Below are positions 1 through 10,812 of a stretch of 64,000 nt of DNA, in pieces. Below the pieces are notes generated by a model. That model worked only from the letters and a program-made list of their open reading frames with translations, was not told where the DNA came from and made no database searches. The position numbers and the translations under genes are program-made. Source of the DNA: Euptelea pleiosperma (Eukaryota > Streptophyta > Magnoliopsida > Ranunculales > Eupteleaceae); NCBI GenBank assembly GCA_035048495.1, contig CM068553.1, positions 1,619,259-1,683,258 of the forward strand. The letters run 5' to 3'. Within the stretch, counting starts at the first letter, position 1; each line of letters starts with the position of its first letter.

Positions 1-1884
1 TCTCTTATTTTACATTAAAGCCTGGACTGAGGATTGAACTCCAATTATATGCTTCATGATTTCTACAGTCTACACCTTCAATCAAAGGAAGCACATGGAA
101 AAGAACATCTCTAGATTCACTCTTCCTTCAGTCACTGTTCTTTCTTCAATGAGAGGTTTGAGATTGGAGATTTTTGTTTCTTCAGGGTTCAAAGATTCTC
201 AAGAACATTGGTAGGCAAGGAATCATCCGATGCTATGGATTCCAATCCTTAAAACTTCATTATCATGGACTTATCTTGGACTTCTAACATATTCATTCAC
301 TTATCATTAGAAGTTAAATCTGAACAGAGATTTAAAAGAATTATTCAACTCAGTGATTCAAATATCTCGTCAAGCTGCAGCCTTCAAGGAATCTGTTCAT
401 GATTGTTTAAAGAAGCAATTGCATTTCCACAACTATTCTGTTTGACATACATGAACACCTAAAATGTATTTGCAGTCCAAAACTAAAGAATCACATGGGA
501 AAGCCCACCACACAAAGTCACGATTGAAATCCTACCACAGATATTAAGCTGTTCTAGTGCAATTTCGGGTGATATGTGATTTAAAAAAAAGTAAAAAATG
601 CAACAAAGAGGTGACTCCGATGGTAAAAACGGAGATTTAAGATTTCCTACTTGTTTTTCAATCTGGCCACAATGAAGATTGGACTTTTTCTCAGAAAGCC
701 GAGAGAAAAATTGAGCTGAGAGATAATGAGGATTGAGTGAGTGAAATGCTCGATCCATTTAGTCCATGCTTTGGTAAAACGATTTCTTTTTCTTCAAAAA
801 TATGTTGGGTGTGGAAATGGGTTTTCCATGAGGCCCTGCTTCTATAAATGAACCAGACACCATAAATGGGCATTTTTCCGGAATTGGTTTTGACTTCTTC
901 CTTGCAAAAGGCACAAACCAAACGGAACCTAAGAGTGGAGAACCAATGCCCTTGTACGAAAGGGTTTACAGAACATCCACTTTGAGGAGGCTGTGGTGAG
1001 CCCACTAAAGGATGTATACTAATGAATGATGATTAGAATCAGGCTTGGAAGTAAGGAGATGAGTCAGATGACCTATAGTAAGACGCCGCAGGAGGCGCCA
1101 GCAAGGATCCTCGTATGCTATACATTGCCCAAAGGCAACATAACACCTCATATGGCTATTTATCTATTATAATAAATTACAAGTATGTTTTCATGCCAGT
1201 TTTATCATTTACCAAAATATCAATACATGTTTAGATGTTTCCTATTGTATTCCACAATTTTGATTACATTTCTATAATTTCCAAAATGTAATTACAATAT
1301 CTTTTCATTGAAAGAATTATTTCCACAAAATAATTTTATTTCAAGCTTTCCAGTAAGTATACACCAAATATGAAATCTAAAACAGTTGCATGTAAACAAA
1401 ACACGATGTAAAATGAGGAATGCCAGTAGTACACGGGCAGATAAAAAGCACCTACTCACCCTCTTTGCTGGATACATGTCCATGTAAAACCCTATATTGC
1501 ACAAATATAAAACAAATGATCGATGAGCATCGCAAGCATTCCTAACGCTCAACAGGAAGGAAATAGGAAAAACTTCTTCTTTCTCCCAATTACATCACAC
1601 CATGCCAATAGGCAAAAACAAGAGAAAAATCACCAGCTTATCCGAAAATTTAAAAAAATGGAGAAAAATCTCCAAAATCCCAATTTGCCTAGTAACAATG
1701 TTTTTTGCAGAGAAAACAAACTAAATTCAGCACAATTGAAGATCCACTATTTTCTATGCCAAAAAGAAAAAGGAAATCAAAAATGGGGAAAAAGCCGCCA
1801 AGCAACTTGATAGAACTACCACTATGGTGACTTACCAGTTACCACAAGAAGCAAGTGATTACTGTGAACAAGAGAAAAATCAAC
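1..1884. other. No gene recognised at left edge
   Basis: This stretch lies downstream of the L10a gene and holds only short random open frames with frequent stops on both strands. I see no splice-joined coding pattern, tRNA or strong inverted repeat. The last few hundred bases before 1884 should contain the 3' UTR and polyadenylation site of the L10a gene, but no single signal can be chosen. Confidence 0.5.
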
Positions 1885-4800
1885 TCAAAATACTCGGTAT
1901 GTCTTGCCCATCGTACTCTTCAGATACAAGCACCGAACCTGTTCCACCATCAAAGATCAAAAATAAAAATTCTATGTGCCATTACCCAATTAGGTTCAGG
2001 AGGGGAAATAGTAGATCATCTGGAGAACCTGAAACTTACATTTTGCCAGTTCTTTTTCAATAGTGAGACCAGGAAATTGACACTGAGCTGTACATTCTGG
2101 AAAACTTGTTTCTCCTCCATGGCGCAGTTCCCAACAGCAACACCCATGCAGAGAACCTTCTTGAGCTGAAACTTGACCATGGCCTTTGTCTCATTAACCT
2201 TTGACTCCAGAGACTCCTGGTGGGAAACCAGAGTCGGAAACTTACCCGCCTTGTTGAGACCTGGACCAAGAAGCCTTGGAATCTGCTTGATGATTGCCTC
2301 TGAAGCAAGAAAGGCGTGATATTTTTTGGCGAGTTTCTTCACCAGCTTCTTATTCTTATTCATTTTCTTCAAACCTTCTACATCCATGTAGTCCAATCCC
2401 ATCTTCTCAGCCTGAGCTCCAGCAGAACAATATTAGACAATGGAACAGAAGTCAAAGACATAATGCAAGGATTTAAATTTCAAGTTTGACCTATGTTTCA
2501 GCCATCGGCCAGGTCAAAACTTCTAAATTACAGTCAAGTTTTAGAAAAATCAAAAAATCTCTCTAGTGCCTAAAACCAGTGTTTATAAAATCCTACAATT
2601 TACGAATTGAATCCTACAATTAAATCAAATCATAGCCCAAACAATTTGAATCTTATGTCTAAATCACTTTAGATAAAAATCCGACGAGTTCAATATAAAT
2701 CTTACAATTTGAGTACAATTCACAACTTGAATCTTATGATTTGAATAAAAAATTGAGCACATTTTCAGGTGAAAACAATGACTCCTATGTTTGTAGGTTT
2801 GATTTTTCCTAAACGTTAAACACTACAAAGAAGAAAATTTGAAGGTTTTTTTACTAATTAAACAGATTTCTAACATGTTTTTGCGAAGTATTTCCATAAA
2901 CAAAAGATCATCGCAATACAATTATTGTAGGAAACAGTTTCGTGTTAGCATTTTCCATGGAAAACCACCAAACACAGATGAGAGGAAATGCATCGTGCAA
3001 TTTGAAAGACTAAGAATTGAGACTTTTGATAAGAGATAGAAATTTTTTAATTTGATGATGAATTGAGGATATATGGTCATAGTCACAAAAATCTCCGAAT
3101 TTTTTAAAAAATCGTCAAAAATCTCCGATTTCTTAATTCACGAATTAAACCCCGAATTTGCCGATTAAATCGCTAAGACCCATTTTTTCCTCTTCTGATT
3201 TCGATTTTGTCGATATTTTGAGTTTTGATTATGAACGATGAATCATGCTTATGAGTTATGACTTATTATTATGGAATTATAGATGTGTTTTTCATCGTAT
3301 AAATGTGTTTTGTTAAAAACAACATTTCTAACTTGAAATGTACCGTGATATATTTTTTATAATTTTGTTGATTTTTTCAGATTTTTACCAAATTTATCCG
3401 AATTTTCCCGACTTGATCCCTTACCGATTTATTGCCAAATCCCGACTTTGTGACTATGTATATGGTGTTGAATTATCTTTTTGTGAAAAGATCTTTTATT
3501 TGCACAACAATGGGCTTAAAACAGTGTCTGTATAATGCATATTGGGAATGTTGTCAGTTTTTATAAGTGTTTGCACAAAACCTTGTCATTATATGATGGG
3601 TTTTTTTTTTTTATGGGTTATTATATGATGGGTTTTTTTTTTTTTTTTGTCATTATATGATGGGTTATGAAGTGAAGGCGCATAATATATTCTTGTTTAA
3701 TTTTTTGGATAATGTTTTATATTTTTTGACTCATAAGAAAAAAAAACTTTATGAATTTGACGATCCAACAATTGGAACCCCGAATCGATTTGAATCCTAC
3801 TTGTTGCGATTTTACGATCCAATTTTATTTTGACAACATTGCCTGGAACCAAAACAAAATCCTGAAAATAAATAGTTTGGAACATAGGACACACCTCCTC
3901 GACATGCTGTGCATCCCCAAGCATGCAAACCTTCATTTTGGGACGGGGGATATGAGGCAATTTCACAGAACCACTGAAACGCTTGTCCTTTTGTGGGTCA
4001 TAGTTCTTCAGACCAATTTGAAGCTCAATGGTCTCCGTAAATTTGCGGTTCTTTACCTTGGCATCGCCCATGACCTGACCGATGGCCTCCCTCAAGACAT
4101 CACTTTGAAGCTTACTGCAAGTAGGAACATAAAGGAAGAAAAAAAAAACGAAAGTATGACGATCAGAAATCAACATATAAGAAACCACTCAAACCAGCCT
4201 ACAGCCCATCTAAGAACAAATATAAAGAAGTGTTCACAATTCACATAGCGTAAAATCATGTATATCCGACATAAATGTCATATTACCCAGATAGTATACA
4301 TATATAATTAACAGAAGGGATAGCAAAAGTGCATTGGTTTAAACATATAATTATATAAATCATAGTCTTATCCCCAACAATATGGGGTCAATGACACGAA
4401 TCCTGTTCCTCCATTCAAACTGTCTAAAGCCGCTTGTTCCATTAAGGCAAGTTTCTTAAAAAAATCTCCTCTCAGAACCTCAATCCACGTCTATTTTGGC
4501 CTTCCCCTCACGACATGGCATATAAATAAGAAGCCCAAATAAAACATCTAGATTATCTCAATTATTTGGGGTCGGCAACATGAATCCTCTTCTGCAATTT
4601 AATTCAATCTAGAGTTATATCCTCAATTTAGGTGTCTTCAAAAAAATTCTTGCTACCTCAACATACCATCTTCATCGACTTTCCTTCATTTTATCCTTTA
4701 TCGGGGCTATCAACATACCACTTATAAACTGGAAAATTTTCGTTCACAACAAGTATTTACACTAACCCCACAGTTAAATAAAACGTAAGAGAAAGAATTA

Positions 4801-5076
4801 CGAGCTGAGTCGTCTCTTTCAGAATTCGATTGCTGAGACTGATAAAAGTCCCTAATATATATGTTCGATTGTTCTCTCTATATGGATCTATAGTGCGCTT
4901 TACTACTAGACAAGAGGCACACAACCCAACCAACAAACGGATCTGATCTGTATTAAGAGATCTCTCCGAAAATCTGATTCTGGAGAGCAGGAAAAAAAAT
5001 AGAGAAACTGAAAAGGACGAATTTTTAATCGTATAAAACACGAATAAAGGATTCCAAGTTGATAGAGATACCTCAT
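1885..5076 (-). CDS. RPL10A: 60S ribosomal protein L10a (uL1), 4 coding exons
   Basis: Cytosolic large-subunit protein uL1, which forms the L1 stalk and helps release deacylated tRNA from the E site. Exons on the minus strand are 5072-5076 (only ATGAG), 3895-4114, 2040-2411 and 1885-1938. All junctions are GT-AG and the phases close to 216 residues, the usual plant length. The protein starts [19 protein letters not shown], carries [20 protein letters not shown] in exon 2, [20 protein letters not shown] in exon 3, and ends [17 protein letters not shown] in a 17-codon last exon. The start is fixed by the acceptor at 4115-4116: phase requires two bases upstream of TAAGCTT, and CTGCAACAATGAG followed by GTATCTC at 5071 supplies them. 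The start codon therefore sits five bases before an intron. The intron from 2412 to 3894 contains only AT-rich DNA and a short tandem repeat. Identity is very secure; the 5' UTR extent is unknown. Confidence 0.96.
3583..3668. repeat. Short tandem repeat in L10a intron
   Basis: Three imperfect copies of a unit reading CATTATATGATGGG followed by an oligo-T run, the T run growing from about 12 to 18. It lies in the intron between L10a exons 2 and 3 and looks like slippage. Confidence 0.8.
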
Positions 5077-5271
5077 TGTTGCAGATTTTGTGCAAAAATC
5101 TGAAAAACTAGTAAGAACAAAGCTTCAAACCTGTAATCAAGAACGAAAACAGCAGGAATGAGATCGAAAGAAGTGCAGAGAAGCAGAGGAGGTAGCAGCC
5201 GTCAAAATGCTTACAGAGAGTTTTGAAGGATAAAAGCGATGAACTCCCGCGGTTAGGAGTGACGTAGTTTT

Positions 5272-5280
5272 AAACCCTAG
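5272..5280 (+). promoter_or_regulatory. Telo-box upstream of L10a
   Basis: AAACCCTAG lies about 200 bp upstream of the L10a start codon. Telo-boxes (AAACCCTA) near the transcription start are typical of plant ribosomal-protein promoters. The motif is seen; its use here is inferred from the gene type. Confidence 0.65.
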
Positions 5281-5765
5281 ATTTGTAAAGGCTTCGTGTT
5301 GTTTCTTATATACGCTCAACATATCTCTCAAGGTGATAGAGTTTAACGATGGTCTACAATCTGTCTTTCGTATCGTATGTGGTGTGGGTGGGACCCCTAG
5401 TGCCATGGTCGGGAAATGGTCTCGGTTGGTAGAAATGGTTGGAATTGGATTATAACCGTCGGATGGTCTTTTTGTTGTGCATGATCATACATACAATTGG
5501 TAGTTTGTGCTTGTCCTAGACCATATTTACGACCTATAAACGGCATAGTTGCAAAAGGTTATGTGCACATGCTAGGTGACTGGGTCCCACCAAGAGAGAG
5601 ATATCTTGGTGTCACACATGCTAGGTAATTAGATATCTTGTGAGGGCACCCTTACCGGTTGAAAGCAACCCACAAATTTTGCTTCAATTTGCTTAATTTA
5701 CAAAATAAAATGTCTTCCACAAGTTAGACTCGAGATCACCTAGTGCAACTTCATCGCAAGCATTC

Positions 5766-6050
5766 AGCGACCCACGTGGCATAGGACTGACTGTATGGAT
5801 GATTGGCCAATCCCTTGGTGGATCTACAAACCAAAAATCATACTGATTAGTGATTTCTAGGCATTGGATTATAGTTATTTTCATGTGTTGATTTTAACCG
5901 TGGAAATTTGAGCATTATTGACCATTATTTGAGGTACAAAGATCCAAATGTTTGGAATCACTAATCAGGCTGATTTTGGTTTGTAGGTCCACCTAAAGAT
6001 TGGAAAAACATCCAACAGTCCACTAAGAGTGTGCCTGCTCATATTGCGCC
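5766..6050. mobile_element. GAGTAAAAC-family foldback MITE, decayed copy
   Basis: Left arm has CCCACGTGGCATAGG and then TGTATGGATGATTGGCCAA; the right arm carries AATCACTAATCAGGCTG and ends near AGTCCACTAAGAGTGTGCC. The two arms are inverted copies and match the better-preserved copies at 35982 and 56641. The outermost tips are not recognisable. Confidence 0.7.
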
Positions 6051-6417
6051 CTGTTACCAAAGCTCTATTCTAAAAAAATCACATCTATTGTTTGTCGACA
6101 TAATTGTCAGATGGATTAAAAAAAAACTTTGTCCGATGATTGGTTAGTTTGGGTGCCCTCACAATTGGAAGTACCCTCACAATTCAAGGGGTGCGACTAA
6201 AATTTCCCTAATTTGAATCTTCAACAATGTCATGCTCGGTATGCCGAGCTACTATTCAAAAAATCAGCAAATCTGACTTTTTGCCTAACAATTGGAGAAG
6301 GTCGCTCCGCAAAATACCAGATTTGTTGAACGATTGGAGAGGCTCTAACATCCAATTCTGCACGTTCTTCTCCCATGTCCGACAATTCGTTTTTGTAGGA
6401 TGTGTCCCAGAAAACTA

Positions 6418-6680
6418 AAGTGTCAATGGATCGTACCGAACCAGAACCTATCTTGTATGGTTCATGATGGTTCTCGTATCTATCGATTCCGAATGCACCA
6501 AAACGAGAAGACCTAGAACGGGAACAGATGAATATCCAATACTCCCATTGAGCATTGGGTCCTTTCGGTTTTGGTTTTTGTTTCGGCTTCGAGTATTCGA
6601 GGATAATTGGGACCAATTCCTATCGGGACCAATTCCTATCGGGTATGGGTTAATCGGGTACTCATTAACACCCAACATAA
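6418..6680 (+). repeat. GGTTC-rich repeat with 16-bp tandem duplication
   Basis: Begins near GTGTCAATGGATCG and ends near TTAACACCC, the end style of the GGTTCC-rich repeats at 16520 and 55035. GGGACCAATTCCTATC occurs twice in direct contact at about 6609-6640. It has no recognisable coding content. Confidence 0.5.
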
Positions 6681-7094
6681 ACAAAACCCCTCTTCTGCGA
6701 CCTAACCACTTACTATGATTAATACAAAGGAGGGTTTTGGTTTTCAGGTGCCCATGTCCACAAGAAAGAAAGAAAAATTGGTGAGCATCATTCAATGGTC
6801 CATCTCTTAAAACAATTTGGCCACTTCCAAGTCACCTGATATACGAATTCTTTCTTCCTCGCCGCCTTATTTCCTTGTTCCAAGTTTAACTCCTAGATCA
6901 AGAGATTTTGATCCTGCAATTAGTATGAATTCTATGTTGGCCTTACGTGCTTCTTGTAAGAGGTGGTCCACCCCTTGAACAGTCGAGATCAATTGAGTAT
7001 GATGTGGCAATTTTTGTAGGGTATGGGGATGTATTGAGGATGATGGACTTGAGGTCCATCAAATTAAACCTACTTGGGGATGCATTGCACATGC

Positions 7095-7138
7095 TTGCTT
7101 GTTTGATGGACTTGACCTCAAGTCCATCAAACAAGCAA
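7095..7138. repeat. Perfect short hairpin, 21-nt arms
   Basis: The arm starting TTGCTTGTTTGATGGACTTG is followed by two bases and then its exact reverse complement. A weaker copy of the GATGGACTTGAGGTCCATC motif lies about 50 bp upstream. The DNA could form a cruciform; no function is visible. Confidence 0.85.
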
Positions 7139-7235
7139 TGGAGCTGTTTCATGTAGAAAACCAACTGAGACTTTATCATAACAGTTCCCTTACAATGCTT
7201 TCTTTAAACTCTGCCTGGGAGATGGCAAGAACTAA

Positions 7236-7481
7236 GCCCTGCTTTGTTCACTGCACAGGGATGCATTTTGCACTCCTGTGCAAATGAAGTGAGTTGCATT
7301 GCAGTCACTTACCACAGTTTTTGGGTTATACATGCTTACATCCATTTTCTTAAAGAGTTTGCAAGGGCTTGACAACTACTTGCACAACAGCTCATTTGCA
7401 CGCTCCCAACCAATCACTTGTAATCCCAAAATCGTGGCAAGTGAGTGCATTACATCTGATTTGCATTGAACCAAGCAGGGC
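7236..7481 (+). mobile_element. hAT-like MITE, copy A of a palindromic pair
   Basis: Begins GCCCTGCTTTGTTCA and ends TTGAACCAAGCAGGGC, giving terminal inverted repeats of about 15 bp. The interior holds GGGATGCATTTTGCAC and TTGCACGCTCCCAACC. It is the inverted counterpart of the element at 7494-7725, separated by 12 bases. I see no target-site duplication for the single element. GCCCTG-type tips suggest hAT, but the assignment is inference. Confidence 0.7.
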
Positions 7482-7493
7482 CTAGGGCCTAAT

Positions 7494-7725
7494 GCCCTGC
7501 TTGGTTCAATCGGATGCAATGCACTCACTTGCCACATTTTTGGGATTACAAGTGATTGGCTGGAGGCGTGCAAATGAGCTGACCTGCAAGTAGTTGCCAA
7601 GCCCTTACAAACTCTTTAAGAAAATAGATGCAAGCATGTGCAAACTGTGATAAATGACTGCAATACAACTCACGCATTTGCACCAGTGTGCAAAATGCAT
7701 CCCAGTGCTGCAAACCAAGTAGGGC
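7494..7725 (-). mobile_element. hAT-like MITE, copy B of a palindromic pair
   Basis: Begins GCCCTGCTTGGTTCAATC and ends CAAACCAAGTAGGGC. Read on the minus strand it matches copy A nearly end to end, so the two form a palindrome of about 490 bp. It may be two insertions or one element with very long arms. Confidence 0.7.
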
Positions 7726-9278
7726 CTGAGCATCAAGTTGTTGCTTGAAGCCATCTTGTTTGGTTTGGAGGTAATATTCCCAGGCAAAGCTTTGTTACAT
7801 GGAGAACAATGAAGATGGGGCATACAACTCAGAGACCGATTGGTTAGTAATGGTTACCATTGTTCATCCATCTGATTTTCCTTCTTTCTTATGTAAATTT
7901 CTAGATGATGATGCCAAATGTTGTAAATTCCCTCGATTGTAAAATTTTCTTTTATTAAGGTCAGGTACAGGTCCGCCTAACCCTACGCTATTCACCAAAA
8001 AACAAAAACAAAAATTTAAGTCTTCCATATATTAACTGTAGAAAAAGAGACCTGATAGATCACATATGTTTGAAAGAAATAGCCATATGAACTATAATGT
8101 CCAGGAAACAGGGATACAACTTGACATTTTCTAAAATCGGGGACACGGATACTGATGTGGGCATTTTATTTTGTAATTCAAAATTTTTATTTTTTTTAAT
8201 TTTTTCGACTTTTTATGAAGGATATATGGGATACTTGTCTTGTCAACACAGATACGATAGCCATGTACAGGTATCCGGGAATCATAGCATATGAAATGTT
8301 TGTAATATGGATAACAAAAAGCTGAAGAATGGAATCACAACTAGAAGGTGGAATAAGGAGACGAGGCACCCACAGGCTTACCCCATTTCTACTGCTATAT
8401 GCGCCTAAAACCGATTGATTGAAAGATTTTCCGGCTACAAAACCAACCAAGTGTGGAATCGAAATCCTAGAAAACTTCTCTGTGAACAACTTGAGCAGAA
8501 ACACCTTCATAATGAATGCATTTTGTGTGGTGCCAAATAATAAGGCATATAAGAATTCGAATGTAGCTCTTGTCAAAACAAAAAAAATTTAAAAAAAAAA
8601 AGTTCCAGAGCACTCCCCCATGAAGAATCAAACCCTAACATTGATCATATAGGCCAATGGAAGGAAAAAATGTAAAGAATGCCATGAGAAACGGGAAGAT
8701 TTTGCTATTCTAATACATCAATATCAAAAATTTCACCATAGATCCTACTGAATTAAGGGAGTTTCCTAGTTTCCCTGTAGAGAAAATGGAAAAACAAATG
8801 GATTAAACCAATCAGCCCAATAATCGATCTGCAAAAATTTTGCGTTTGACCCGCATTCAGATACAGAAATTGTAACTGAATATCCATAAAATTTTAAGAA
8901 TTCAATATCAATAACAATTCGACAAAAACAACAAAGATAACCCGATCTGTGCATAAAAATCAAACAAAAAACACACGATTCAGTACAGGGTTCTATGTCC
9001 GAACCATAATAGCTCCCAAATTTGGCTCCCCAATTTCCCATAACCAAACAAACGAGAGAACAAAAAATACGAACAGAGAATTTCCATTCAAACACGTAAT
9101 GACGACGAACATTACAACCCAGATTTTTAGGCAAAACGAGACAAACAACAGTTACAACACCATAATCCACATACGCACAATATAAACGCTTCTTCATAGA
9201 AATCAAAAAACATGTTAGGGAAGACAGATCGACGTTTATAGGAAAAATGGGAAAAATACCGCGACCAATGATCACCGA

Positions 9279-9515
9279 TCAAACGGGGAGCTTATCGACA
9301 TCGTTGGTCTCGGGGCCATCGTGGGTGATCGGCTTGGTGAGCATCAGAGGTCGATCCTTCGCTTCTTCCTCGTCTTCGATATCGGTGGTGCTGAGATTGA
9401 TGCACGAGCAATGCTCCAACGATGCGAAGAACGCTGATGCGACACTCGTGCCGACCCAATTCGCCATCCGATCGATCTTTTCGCACGATATGAAGCTGCT
9501 ATTCTCCATCTTCAA
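9279..9515 (-). CDS. Small acidic plant protein, unknown function
   Basis: Single-exon frame of 78 residues starting [20 protein letters not shown]; the second Met, two codons later (9509), is an equally possible start. The middle reads [15 protein letters not shown], then an acidic stretch [12 protein letters not shown], and it ends [10 protein letters not shown]. No signal peptide, membrane segment or named domain is visible. Base composition rises above the surrounding AT-rich DNA, and an AAACCCTAG box lies about 55 bp upstream of the start, as expected for a real gene. The sequence has the feel of a short plant-specific conserved protein, but I cannot name a family. An intron in the 3' UTR is possible. 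Confidence 0.65.
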   Translation of the reverse strand: MKMENSSFISCEKIDRMANWVGTSVASAFFASLEHCSCINLSTTDIEDEEEAKDRPLMLTKPITHDGPETNDVDKLPV

Positions 9516-9568
9516 CGATTGAATTCGAAGATTTTGTTTTTCTTTTTGATCTTACTGGGAGGATTTTG

Positions 9569-9577
9569 AAACCCTAG
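9569..9577 (+). promoter_or_regulatory. Telo-box upstream of small acidic gene
   Basis: AAACCCTAG lies 54 bp upstream of the ATG of the small gene, followed on the plus strand by a GAGAG-rich stretch at 9600-9645. Such boxes are common in 5' regions of growth-related plant genes. Confidence 0.5.
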
Positions 9578-9688
9578 GGGGTGACAGAGAGGGACGGTTT
9601 TCAAATGGGGAGAGAGCAACGGCGGAGAGACAGAGAGAGAGGGGACGATGGAACCCGAAAAGTCATTAATGTGACGAGTTGTACTGAC

Positions 9689-9870
9689 CCACGGATAACC
9701 GGATAAAAATATGTGCAGTTGAGGCCATTGACCGTTGGATTCAAGAGATCCACGGTCCACGAAGCAACAGTTACTTTACCTTTTTGTCGTGTTGCCTCGT
9801 AGACCGTGTTCTCTTGAATCCAGTGGTTGATGGCATCAACCGTATATTTTTCTTGTCCGGTTATCCGTGG
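9689..9870. mobile_element. Foldback MITE with CCACGGATAACCGG ends
   Basis: Inverted arms: left CCACGGATAACCGGATAAA, right ending CCGGTTATCCGTGG. The second arm segment GGATTCAAGAGA also pairs with TCTCTTGAATCC. Total 182 bp. A partial second copy is cut by the right edge of the window at 63944-64000. Confidence 0.8.
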
Positions 9871-10409
9871 AGTATCTTTTTCTTAATGTGACCGAGAAGC
9901 GATTTGTTGTTTGTCGGGTCCGGAAAGCGGAAACAAAGTGACAAAAGCGCGGAGAGCGGTTTGTGGGGTTCATTAAGGATGTCCCCAGCTAGATCTCACG
10001 CGGTCGCGCCAAAGATTTGTTACCCCCTGATCGCATGGATGTTTAGCCCATCGCTTGGTAGATATCACACCAAAAATTTCCTTGATTGGTAATCTCTAAC
10101 CACTTGATATTAGCACTTTTTAAGCAGTGACTCTAGTCATCAGATTCAAACTTTTTAAGTGGAAACCCCCTCACCCAGGTTTCCTTAAAATGAATACCGA
10201 TGCATCATATCATTTTTGGGTATATTTCACCCGTATTCTTTTAGTTGTCAAGATTAGGACAATCTCAATTAGGTAAGAATCTCTATCAATTAAGATATTA
10301 GATTAAATTGGTTAACATTAATTTATATGTTTATATCATGTTATCTTTTATATAAACCCTTGACTATGATAAATGTAATCAACTAGTTTATCATTTAATA
10401 CTTCTCAAA
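9871..10409. other. Intergenic spacer before tRNA
   Basis: AT-rich spacer. It contains one arm of a second foldback family (TGATCGCATGGATGTTTAGC, about 10020-10165), matching the copies near 33300 and 34500. No coding pattern is seen. Confidence 0.5.
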
Positions 10410-10480
10410 GCGCATCTGGTGTAGTGGTATCATAGTACCCTCCCACGGTACTGACCGGGGTTCGATTCCCCGGATGCGCA
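10410..10480 (+). tRNA. trnG-CCC: tRNA-Gly (anticodon CCC)
   Basis: A 71-base gene with acceptor stem GCGCATC pairing GATGCGC, D-arm TGGTGTAGTGGT, anticodon stem GTACC/GGTAC with loop CTCCCAC (anticodon CCC), and a T-arm around GGTTCGATTCC closed by CCGGG/CCCGG-type pairs. No intron and no encoded CCA, as usual for plant nuclear tRNAs. It decodes GGG glycine codons. The internal A box (TGGTGTAGTGG) and B box (GGTTCGATTCC) are intact, so it should be transcribed by RNA polymerase III. CTCAAAG just upstream fits the CAA motif at plant tRNA start sites. Confidence 0.97.
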
Positions 10481-10488
10481 CTTGTTTC

Positions 10489-10493
10489 TTTTT
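10489..10493 (+). terminator. Pol III oligo-T terminator of tRNA-Gly
   Basis: A run of five T begins eight bases after the tRNA 3' end, the normal RNA polymerase III stop signal. Confidence 0.75.
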
Positions 10494-10812
10494 AATTTTG
10501 TTCACCTAAAACTTATTTTTTTCTTACCTATCTATTAATGCAAAGATTGCAAATTTTGCACTGACCAAAAAAAAGTAGAGAAAACAAAAAAAACTTTTAA
10601 ATGAATGAAAAGAAAACAGTCTCAAAGCATATATCTATGCATTATTCCAAAGATCACCGGTAATTACTTCTAGTGTATATATGAATCGAATTATCTCCAC
10701 CGCCACCCAAAAATGTAGGCAACGCTAAAATAATATTGGCCAACCCTCGGTAGTCTTTGTCTTTTCAAACTTCTGTTTCTTTATATGCAAGGTAGCGACT
10801 AGCCGATCGACC

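Larger units (their letters stand above)
5281..9278. other. Intergenic region, repeats only
   Basis: No coding pattern beyond chance frames. It contains a foldback-element copy near 5766-6050, a GGTTC-rich element near 6418-6680, a perfect hairpin at 7095-7138 and two tail-to-tail inverted elements at 7236-7725. From about 7730 to 8760 I see nothing recognisable. The stretch 8766-9278 probably includes the 3' UTR of the small gene that ends at 9279. Confidence 0.5.

Noticed and set aside
3751..4248. A 165-residue plus-strand frame
   Set aside because: It is the complement of L10a exon 2.
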